From Symsagittifera roscoffensis (taxonomy: Eukaryota > Xenacoelomorpha > Acoela > Convolutidae), in NCBI RefSeq assembly GCF_963678635.1, contig NC_087064.1:72231465-72295464 (forward strand): a DNA stretch of 64,000 bases. The letters are read 5' to 3'. Below, piece by piece: positions 11,720 to 23,700 of this stretch (position 1 is the stretch's first letter; each line of letters starts with the position of its first letter). Made by a program: the position numbers and the translations under genes. Below the pieces are notes generated by a model. That model saw nothing but the letters and a program-made list of their open reading frames with translations. It did no database searches and was not told the DNA's origin.

Positions 11720-14700
11720 CTAGAGATTTCTGGATACTGCTTATCATTTCTAAAAAAAACTTTTTGAAATGTAAAAATTGAAAACTTAGTCAACAGACAG
11801 TTGGAAAAAGAGTCAATGGAAGCAAAGAAACGGATCTATTTAACAATCCCCCTATAGTAGCAACTAAAGAATCGCCACCCCTATAAATATAAGCAGTTAA
11901 TTAGCACAAGAGCGTTGTATTTATAATTCGAATTTTGCTGCATTCTAATAGGTCGAAAATTAGACTAACTTAATTTACTTAACAATTGAAGGGGCTATTA
12001 GGTGTTATGCAGATCCAAAGAAACAAAAAATATGACTTATTTTTGAAAAAACCTTACATTTCATAATAATAATAACAATAAATTGCTTCCAGCCTTAATG
12101 TTACCATTATAATCACAGGGTTCATTATTTACTCGTTTACAAAAACATAGAGAAAGATTGAGACCCAGAAATCGAACCATAGCCAACAGACAGTTGGAAA
12201 AGAGCAAGGAATGCAAGTAAACATAAAAAACACTGATTTTCTTGCAAAAATTTCAACTTTCGAATTTCAAAGAGAAAAATAGATGCCCTTTAATGGATAG
12301 GCGCTTTTTTGATGACATTGACCCAACTTAAGAAAACTGGATCAATAGGTAAAGTTTTTATTCCGCTGGAAATCTAAAAAAAATAAATTTCACTTTCGAA
12401 AATAGAACTCGTTCACGTTTCTTTGCGTCATTTCCACATTCGTATTTGGTCAGTGCTACTTACATAATTTTCAGCAGATCAATTTCATTTGAACTCAAAA
12501 AAGCATATATACCTAAGTGCATTTACAAATGCATTAATATGTATGAATGCACATCTGTACTTATTAGAGGATTTTGAGACTTTTTTCTCGAAACAAAAAA
12601 CGAAAACAAAATCACCAAGACCTAAATAAGAGTCTTCACGACATGCATTAATCTTAAAAAACCAAAACTTTTATTTTCATTTTAAAGTTAATGAGCCCCC
12701 CGTTTTCAAACAAAAAAGATAGCCAACTGACAGTTGGAAAAGAGTCAATAAACGCAAGTAAACAGAAAAACCAAAAAACTCACTTGTTTGTCTTGAAAAA
12801 ATCTCAATTTTCGAATTCGAAGAAGAAAAGATGCCCTTAAAGCTCTCTGGATTCTAGAACAATTTATGACTAGCACTTTTGAGAGAAAACTGGATCAATA
12901 AAGTAAAATTTTGATTTCGCAGGGATACTTTAAACTTTTGCTGTTCAATAGTGGAGTTTGCCTTCCTTTTAAAAAAGTAAATGAACTGAAGTTAAAAAGA
13001 AAAGAACAGTCAAATCGCGAAAAAGTAATTTTGAGCCTGAACAATTTTTCCTGAAAAAAAACCATCGCGACATATATAATAGTCTGAACTTCGTTCATCG
13101 ACTCTTAAAAACTTATACCACGGGATGCAAAAGAATTATTGCTGGAGTCATAGATTGCAATATCCAAATACTGTTTCTACTAAGTCTTTCAATGTTCCAA
13201 TACATCCAAAAAAAAACTCCAAGTCCATTAAATTAACAAGCACCTTGTGTTGAAATGAGCAATCAGAGAAGAACTCTTGTGCTACAACCTATCCACCAAA
13301 TATAGCTGTAGCTCATCCATGAAAAACAATTAAATTGATCAAATTAGCATTTTTGACCCCTTAAATAGAAATCTCAAAATCAGACGGCTTTTGCCAAGAA
13401 AAATAACTGATTTTTAAAAACAGCGACGCATTTAAAAAAATCTAGCTATAAGTTTCAAAGTCACTGAGCAGCTTACCTAGCTGTTCCTCCTCCTGCTGGC
13501 GTTTGTTGATGTTCAGCGTCATCTCTATCAACTTCTTGCGCTCATTGTCTTCTGTCTGAAACATCAAATTACATAGTTTCGATCAGAAAATTTTTTAATA
13601 CTAATTATGAGAGCCCCTGAAATTGTACACGTCATTAGTTTACGTCATTTTGTATGACCTTGAGTTACGTTGAATGCTTATGACCGAAAATAGAGAACGT
13701 CCACTAAAGAGAGAAACACAGTTAGAATCAGTTCACATCTTTTTAACAGAGTTTCAGCCTAGAGTTAAATAACTGTTACAATAAGAAAAGCCGGAAACTA
13801 TAGTCTGTATGTCAGCAAAGCTCCCCATTTATATGTATGCTGTAATTCTGACGCGAAAGCAAGCCATTATTTTAAAGTATAACGTACAATTTTCTGTTGT
13901 CTGATGTTTTCTGCCATTTCATCTGTGATCGGCACATTCAGATCTTTCACTTGAACCTTGTTGCCCTTCTTAAGCATGATCGAAATACTGCCTCCGCCGC
14001 CACTGCTAGCCGAAGCATCTTCGGTCGAAATATCCGAAGTACCTTGAGAATGAATTGCAGAATTGCCACTACTGGCATCCCCGGTTGATGTTGGGAATAA
14101 TGCGTCGGAACTGCTGTTGAGAATACTTTGACTCGGCTCTGCTGGGTTGTACAGCTGCTTTCTGGCAGCGAGAGGCAAAGCAATATCTGTTGGGGTCACG
14201 TTGCGAACAGACTCGGCTGTTCTTTGCTGAAACAAGCATACAAAATTGTTAGAATTGGCATTGAAACTTTAGTTAAGTTAACCAAACCAATGCAAGCCGA
14301 ATTACCTAAAACCGTGATTCGAACTGGATGAAACATTAAAAAAAATTCTAGAGTAAAGAAAAGCTAATACGAAATAATCTTTCCGTGTTTTTATTTGGCG
14401 ATTGACTCAGTTGAAGCGATCTTTAGAGCTTTTGAGGGACTGAAGATTTTCAAAAAAAAAAGAAAACGACGTCTTACAGAAGGTTTTGAAGTCTTGGCCA
14501 AAAATCGCGTTTATTTGACGCTCGGAACTCGTACCCCAAGACCTATCGTCAGTAAAAAAAAATGTTTTCGGGAAAAAGTCTAGTTCCCGCTTAAAAGCAA
14601 CTTGCTCTCGCAAGTGAAATAATTGTTCATTGAAACTTGAGTGCATTTTTGTCTGAGGATTTGTAACCTTTGAGCCTAACCTGTATGTTCTCCGTGAGGA

Positions 14701-17700
14701 ACTTCTCGAACTCATCTGCAAAATCATCCGGCTCCTCCTCCATCTGGGACACCTGCTGTTGTGTGTTGGATTCCAGTGTTTTGTGTGGCATTAGTGGACT
14801 GGCTTCCGCACTGTTCGGACTGTAGCCCTCGTCCACTGTTCTGGCCTGAAATAAAAACACAAAGCCGGTTTCAGAGTGATAGACCTTCCACAGAGGAAGC
14901 ACAATAGTATTTTCTGTCACATTTTTTTGTTTTCAAGGAGCCTTAAATGTGTCTTTCCCCGAACCTGAGGAGCTAGCTCTTGCTCGTTGTCTAGCTCGAA
15001 ACTGTTCTCGTCCTGTTCATTGATGGCGTACAAGTCGTGAGAGGCCTCAGTTTGTGTTGGCAATTGGGTGGAGTTGGCATATGTCATCTGATGCTGCTGT
15101 TGCAAGTTGTTTGCATCGAATGACTCGCGTACATCTTCAGGTAATTGTGATACTGCAAAAACAAACAAAGTCGCCCACATCCCAATATTCGCATATATTT
15201 TACTTGGGACAAAAATTCAATTGTGCTATTCTATTTTCGTGCATGATCAAAGTGCATAATTTCATTTTCGGAATGAGAGAAAATTAACCAAAAAAGAGTT
15301 TGTGTATCAAGTGTCTATTTTCTACCAAAAGACTCTTGTCTCCGCCACCCCCTGCCACAATAAAAAACATAGCCAACAAAGTTGGAAAATAGTCAAGGAA
15401 TGTAAGTAAACAGCAAAAAGAACTGACTTGTTTTATGAAAAATAACTTCAATGTTCGAAAACATATGGCCTTAAAACTCTTTGAATTGCAAGAACAATTT
15501 ATGATTGACACTGTTTTCATAGAATTAACATAATTTAAAAAACCTGGATCAACACTTGTTCATTTATTTCGCTAACAATCAGTAAATCCCCCCTCCCTTG
15601 AAAAAAAATATCCCACAACATAAAACTCTAGGGACATTTTTTAAACTGGGCTAGACGCGTTTCATGCCAAATACAATACATTTCCTCTGCTACTAACAGT
15701 AACTGTCTCTGAGTTCCTTTTCTAATTTTTCCACTGATTCTTGAGCTTCCTTCAGATTATAAACCAACTTCAACTCGGGCCTCAGCTGTTCCATCGTGTC
15801 CGACACCATGTATTCAACGTCAGTCGGCAGCCCCCCGCCCTCCTTGGCCGAATTCCTCATTGCGTCTACCAGAGTGGCCATCTGTTTTTCACGTTTAGTG
15901 TCGCCCGATTTCTCTTCGGAAGTGGGGCTTTCCGGTACCTGAGATTCTAGTTTCTGGGCATCTGGAGATTGCTCTTTGAACCACTCACGCTTGACGCAAA
16001 GATAACGCTAAACAGAAGACAGAAGATTAAAAAAGCAGTTAACGTCCCAAAAACCACGAAATCAAAAAATTCAACTTGCGTCATTTGCTTCCAAAATTAA
16101 GTCGATTGATTAAAAGCGATATCAAAAAATAACCAATAAGGTTTTCTTATTGTCAACTTTCATTGACTCTCATGCTGTTCAGTGGTCCCGAGGCTGGCGA
16201 AAAGCCCTGATCAATGAAACTTATATCCAATCTACTATCAGCTCTTTCGAGTAGTTCTACCACTCAGGAAAAAGGCAAATTTTCATAAAGTGTCATAGTT
16301 GCATGCATACCTGGAAGTATACAAGGAAACAATCCAGTTTCTTCTTTGCACTTCCTCCGTTGAAAAACTGACCACATGTATCCAACAGAGTACACACCAA
16401 TCTCACTCGAAACAAGTGGTGACCTGGATCCAGGGGCGAATAGGCGCCTCCCCCTCCTCCCCCACCAAATGTGATGAGGGAAAAGAGGACGTTGAAAATG
16501 ACGGATGAGTCCAATAGTTTGTAGTTATACAGTTCCCCCAGATACTTGATTACACTCACTCTACGCTGGTTGAATTTGGACAGTTGCACCTGGACCAAGG
16601 GAGATCTTTAGCAATGATAGTGACGTGAATAAACCAGCATATGTCGAGATAATGAAAATCTACTAAGTTATTTTTCAAGTAAGTTCCTTCAACATTGCCG
16701 CAAACTGATTTGGCTCGGTAGCAAACATTCATCAATTAAATAGCAAATTAAATCTTTTTGCTGTCCCTCGCCATTGAATTCTATTGTACGATCATGTCGT
16801 CCAAGTGTTTTGAAGTTTTACACAGACTAATTAAAATATCAACCAATTAACTACTTAAAACCATCTTATTTGTACCGAACCTTTAATGGCTGGACTACAA
16901 ATGTGGAAAACAATTCCTGATGCCAGTGGAGTTAGCACTGGATTCTTACCTCCATTCCGACACGTATGTCTTCCAGGACATTGTCGATGACATGGACGAC
17001 GATGTCGTCATGGTACTTGAGGAGTCCTGCGAGGACACTGGCCACGTACTGTATGTTGGAGAACTTCACCCTCCACACAGCTGTGAACGTGTCCCTGATG
17101 AAGTCCACGGTAGCACTGTCTTCCCAGTGCAGTTTGCGTACCTGGTGCAACACCTGAGAAGACAAGACATCTCATGTCACCATTTCCATCCTAATGACCT
17201 CTTGTTTCACCCTCCTAATGTCCTTCTAATGTCATTGTTTCAATCGCTTCAAACAAAGTCAATGCACATCATGCAAGTTCAATTTTAGTTAAATGCCAAT
17301 TTGTAGCAATAATCCTTTTCGGTCAACGAATCTTAACGAAGTTAATGAACCTAAAACTACTCATTTTGACGTCGGATTTCAGTTTCTCACAAATTTTCAC
17401 AGATTAAAAGTGTGTTCCAAAAAGTAAAATTTATTTAACCATAAATGCCATACACTGCTAGTCTAAATTATCCGGACAAAACTACTAATACTAAAAATTG
17501 AAATGTCAAACGCACTTTTCTCTAACTGGGTTAAGATAGGACAAAAAAAAAGAAAACAAAAACTGCCTAGAATTCCACCAGAATTAATATTGTGCAATGT
17601 TTTCGTGCAAATTCTCAGCCAAAATTTTATACCCAAATTGGGTCACTTTGGCGTTTATTTTAGTTAACCAAGAAACAGGTGCGTTTTTTCAATATTTACA

Positions 17701-20700
17701 CTGAAACTACCATGCTAATTGATGAGAAATTTATATCAAAAGAAATCTCTTACACAGCCCAACAAAAATCTAGCAAAATAAAGTTTCCAAAAATTTGTAG
17801 AAAAGAATATATTTTTGGGTTGATAGCCAAAAAAGCCTCTTACAAAACTTCCAAAAAATTTGCCTTAAATTTGTTTCTAAGAAAAGATTTTGATTTTTAT
17901 TCTAAAAAATTACTGTTTTTGGCTATCAACCCAAAAATATATTCTTTTCGACAAATTTTTGGAAACTTTATTTTTCTAGATTTTTGTTGGGCTGTGTAAG
18001 AGCTTTTTTTAATATAAATTTCTCATCAATCAACATGGTAGTTTCAGCGTAAATACTGAAAAAAAATGCACCATTTTAATTCTGCTGAAATTCTAAGCAG
18101 CTTTTGTTCACTTAATTTTTTGTTTAATCTTAACCCAATTCAACAAAAATGCGTTTGAATATTCAAATATTGTTCGTTGTGTCCGGTTAATTTAAAACGG
18201 TTGAATTTTCGCCTTTCCGTCTTCTCAAGTTTTCTCAGTGATTGCTACCAAAACTATTGATTAATCAAGCTTCTCTTCAAGACTTCAAGTCAACACTTGC
18301 CTTGTCGACTGTGTTTTTGTTGAGCTCTTTAGTGATCAGGTGGTCAATGTAAGCTAGCATGACAGGGAGTCGTTCCCTCTGCACATTGACGAGTGAGGAC
18401 AGAGGGGGTGGGTTGCTGCAGTAGTACGCATTCTCTACCATCGCACTCTGTCTGGGGTCCAGGTTGGCCAGCGACCGCTTCCGCATCATCTCGTCCTAAA
18501 CGCCACAAACTACTGCGTTTTACTGGGTTCCGACAAACTAAATATAGCCAACAGACAGTTGGAAAAGAGTCAATGAACGTAAGTAGAAAAAAAATTGACT
18601 TGTTTTGTTTTTTTGAATAAATATCAATTTCCGCATTTCAAAAAATATATGGCCTTACAACTCTGTGAGTTTCTAGAACAATTTGTGATTGCCACTTTTT
18701 TAACCCAAAATTAACTCAATTTGAGAAAACTAGATGAACAGGTAAATTTTTATTTCACTGGTCGCTGGAAAATCTGCAAATTAAATTCCACTTTCGAAAA
18801 TAGAAGTCGATCACGTTTTTCGTGACCTTTATACACTTGTGTTGTTCGATAGTGGAGTTTGCCTTCCTTTTAACAGAAATGAAGTGAACTTAAAAAGAAA
18901 TCAAAAGTCAAACTGCTAAAAAAGTAAATTTGAGCGCGAACAAATTTTAAGACTTTTCCTGAAAAAAATCATCATGAAGTTCATAGACTCTTAAAAACAC
19001 GGAAGATCACAACACAGCGTCTGAACAAAGTTTTTATGCAACAAATTCTAAGAACCTGATTTGAAGAATATCAAAACATCCTGATGACACTGATAATATT
19101 TGAGGTCTTACTGCCTAAGTTCTGCACTCAATGTATACGTAAAACAGTTTTTCACTAACAAAAGGTCATTTTCAACCAGAAAACATGGCCAATCGAAGAT
19201 TGGAAACGAGTAATGAACGCAAGTAAACATAAAAAACACTGACTTTCTTGAAAAAATCGCAACTTTCGAATTTCAAAGAAAAAAATAGATGCACTAGATT
19301 TCTTTGAATTTCTAGAACAATTTATGACTGGCGCTTTTTTTTTATAACCTTAACCCAACTTGAGAAAACTGGACCAAAAGGTAAAGTTTTTATTCCACTG
19401 GAAATCTAAAAAAAATTCCACATTCGAAACTAGAAATCTCTCACGTTTTTTGGCGCCATTTCCACGTCCGTATTTGGAGAGTGCAATTTACGTCACTTTC
19501 AGCAGATTAATTACAATTTAACTCAAAATCTGAATGCACTCTAGTTATTAGAGACTTTTAAGACTTTACCCGAAAAAAAAAAATCAGCAAGACCTATATT
19601 AGAGCCTTCACTACGTTCATTACTCTTAAACAATGAAAAAATCTAATGAGGTCATTTTCAACTAAGCGAATTTCGCTCACTACAACCAGTTAAGACTAAC
19701 CAGTAGTATCTTAGTGAGTCGGTGCGAGGCTGGAGTTCTGTAGAGGAATCTCCCTGCAGACTCAAGTAGTGCACATGTCATATCTATTTGGTGGTGTACA
19801 AATGTCTTCAGCAACTGCTTCAACACTCTCAGAGTCATTTCTGCCTTGTACACTCCGAACTTGGTCAGCTCCCCCATGAAGCTCACTGTTTTTATTTTAG
19901 ACTCCAGCTTGATCTGATCTTTCTTCAGAATCTACAAACAACACTCTGGTCGGTATACACATAGTCAGAGGCCCATTTAATAAGATGTCAATAAAACAAT
20001 GTGCCCGTGACTTCTCCTGAGTTCAAGCGTTAATCATTTCAATTTCAGCATTTGAACGGTTTGGACAACGCATAATGTAAATTTCGTGTCACAATTTTCT
20101 TTTCTCCATAAATATTATGCTTTTCATGAAATAAATTTAGAAGACCAAAAAAGAGCCAAGAGTCTCAAGGAGAACGAACAAAATGTCACACTTTTTTGAA
20201 AACTTCCGTATGTTCTGAACAATATATCACTTTAAATTTCACGAATCTTTTATGATGAACACTGTTAACACAGAGTCGAAGCAGTACTTCGCAAACACAA
20301 GCAAACAAAAAACAAAAAAGTAGCTCTAAAAGACAAAAAAGTGGAAAGGAAAGAACATAGCCAACAAACAGTTGGAAAAGAATCAATGAACGAAATTAAA
20401 CCGAAAAAAATACCGACTTTCGAATTTCAAAGAAAAAAATAGTTGCCCTTTCAGCTCTTTGAATTTCTAGAACAATTTATGATTGGCGCTTTATAGATGA
20501 CATTAACCCAACTTGAGAAAACTGGATCAACAAGTAAAGTTTTTATTCCGCTTCGAAATCTAAAAATTAAATTCCACTTTCCAAACTAAAAATTATTCAC
20601 GTTTCTTTGCGCCATTTCCACGTTCCTATTTGGAGAGTGCTATTTATGTAACTTTCAGCAGATCAATTTCATTTGAATTCAAAAAAGCATATATACCTAA

Positions 20701-23700
20701 GTGCATTTACAAAGGCATCAATATGTATGAATGCACACCTGTAGTTATTAGAGACTTTTGTGCACATTTTAAGACTTTTTCATTGAAAAAAAATCTGCAA
20801 GACTTATATAGGAGTCTTCACTATTTTCATTACTTTACACAATTGATGCCCTTAAATTGTTTAGAATTCCTAGAATAATTTATGATTGAAACTTTTTCGA
20901 TAAAATTAACCCAATTTGAGAAATGAGATCAATGAGTAAAATATCTATTTCGATGGGAAATCTAAAAATTAAACTCCACTTCCAAAACTACAAGTCGATC
21001 ACGTTTTTCGTGACCTTTAAAAATCTGTTCTGCTATCTGATAGTGGAGTTTGTCTTCCTGTTAAGAAAAGAACTAGGAAAATGAAAAAAATCAAAAATGA
21101 AACCGCGAAAAATGAAGTTGAGCCTTAACAAATTTTAATACTTTTCCCGAAAAAATTATCGCTACGTAAATCTTTGCAACGAATCGGATTGTAACCTTGA
21201 GATTTGGAACATCACACCCTGCCCTTTCGGTCCCGAACGCTTATCAATCGGTAAACTAGTCAGAAATAAAGCAGCTACATATGCTGCTTTCCAATGCGAT
21301 GCAGCAAAAATGGCAGCAAAAACGCATAGACACAACTTTGCTTGTAATAATTTGGAACATAACAAACTGAAGGCATCCTTTGCATTCAAAAAATTGGAAA
21401 GTATCAAGCCACATTATGTATAAAATATGCATTTCAAAAAAACTGCGAGATATAATAAGTTTAAAAAATTTTGCTCGTTTGACAATACCGAAAAACTAGC
21501 CACAAATAAAGCAGAGAAAACAGATGGAATTAGACTGGCAATGCAAAGCAGCATCAATGTGCGTTGGGTAAGAACAAAGGTGGCATCGCAATATAACACC
21601 AAGCTCTCTAGCTTAGTACAAAAAACCTACATCATAGGTCTTTGTTCCCATTATGTGTAAAAATAAGAACAGAGGCAAAGGGGAGCTAAACATCACTAGC
21701 GATACAATTCAAGCGCAGAATTGCAAGCTAGCGAAAAAAAATTGAGACCCAAAGGTTGAGGCAATCTCTGGGCCAAGTGGGAACGATCCTCGAAGTTGTT
21801 AAGGTTCAATAATAAAGCAAGTAAGAAAAAAAAGTTTACGGGAAAAAAAGAAAAAAAGCTCCCGATCAAAGATACTTGCACTCGCACATGTAAGTAAACA
21901 TGCTCTTCTTATGTTCGCTGATTACTGCTATTCTGCTATTTATGTGTGCATGTGCGTGCCAGCCGCATGTATGTATGTAACTCACCCACAATCTGAACTC
22001 GCGGTAGAGGTCGTTGCACAGCTGGTTGGCCACTTCGGGTGCACAGGGGTAGATAGTGGCCACCATTCTACTGTAGAACGGAAGCAGATCCAGTCTAGAA
22101 TACAATAACAACATTGTCATCAGTTATCACGTCACTAATAGCTTTTATCTCGTAAGAATCAACAAATCGAGTGGATAAAAACTGGATCAAAAGGTAAAAC
22201 TTTCATTTCGCTGGGAAATCTGATTAATTTCCATTTTCGAAATTAGAAGTCGATCACGTTTTTCGTGACCTTTACACTTTTGCTGTTCGATAGTGGAGTT
22301 TGCCTTTCTTTTCGCAATAGAAACGCACTGAACTTCAAAAAATCAGTGCGTTTCAAAAAACAATCAAAATTGAGCGTGAAAAAAAGCAAAACAATAGTCA
22401 GCAATACCTATATAATACCTGCTCAATACGTTCATTACTCTTAAAAGGGAACTCGTAATATAACACAAGCGCTTAGTTGCGTAAAAACCCGATACAGAAA
22501 GCAAGTCGTATTTAGGTCGTGTTTTTGAATAAATATGTATTTAAAAAAAACAAGTTGACAGTGTTTGTTCCTTTTTTGCATGTTACGTAATTTGTTTTAT
22601 CTTCTATAATCAGCAGATTTTTTTTATTAACCACAAATAATTTGTTGTATTTGATACATTCAGTAAATTTTATATCAAACACATGTGATTACACGTTGGT
22701 AGGCTAGCCGAAAATAGGATGACCATATCAACATGCCGAAAAGTAAAATTGTGGTGCAATACAACAGATGACGGCTTCCTGGACATCCGCCGATTACACA
22801 TTCCATTAATAGACAGAGGCGAAGCTTCGCTTCGCAAACCCTAACGAAAACACGGCAAAAAGCAGTAAGAAAAAGTAGAAGTAAGCCTCGAATTAGTAAA
22901 AATTTTACTACATTTCGGATTTAAACCTACTACCTACTGCGACCAGGGGCGGATCTAGGATTTTCTCGAAGGGGGGGGGGATTTTCAAAAAATTTTCGAA
23001 AATTTTAGGTCGATCAGATTGATTTTCCAAGCTCTCCCAAAGCAGTAAAAAGACCCTGTTTTGGCCAAATTTTCTGCGCCGCAGGCAAAATTTTTTGAAA
23101 AACAGGTCAAAAAAGCCGTTTTTGGGCACTTTTTGGAAAGTTTTGACAAAAAAAAACGCGTTTTTTTTGGCACGCGCTCCCCCTCAAAATTAGTATGTAT
23201 TGGCGCCAAAGGCGCCTTTAGAAAATTTTTAGGGTCGGTCGGCCAAAAATGGATTTCTTAAAAAGTACCAAAGGGGGGACCCTTTGGGTTGGCAGGGGTT
23301 CGAATCCCTGAGGGGGGGCGTCCGCCCCCCCGCCCCCCTCCTAAATAAGCCCCTGACTGCGACCTAGAAATTATGAGTCTCACGCACTAACCACTCAGCC
23401 ATGGACGCTTAATTAATATCAAACACAAGCCACAAATAAAGCAGAGAACATATGGATGCTATGCAATTTCCAATGATACAGTGAAATTTCCATATAATTG
23501 AACACTTTCAACGAACACTTTCATTTGCGAGTCAAGTTAGAAAAAAAAGTTCGTACTAATACACTAGAGACTCGCAAGTGTAAACATTTCTATCAAAAAA
23601 AAATTCCGTGGGAAGTAAGTACGTTCGTGAGCTCCGAAAAATCGATTAGTTGAGATGTACTCGCCTGTTTCTGGACACCATGAACATACTCCTGGCCAGT

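Noticed and set aside
16920-17288. 122-codon + strand frame
   Set aside because: Lies opposite UPF2 exon 14 and runs into intron sequence; no domain.
17679-17999. 106-codon + strand frame
   Set aside because: Falls entirely within the foldback element in UPF2 intron 13 and reads both arms.
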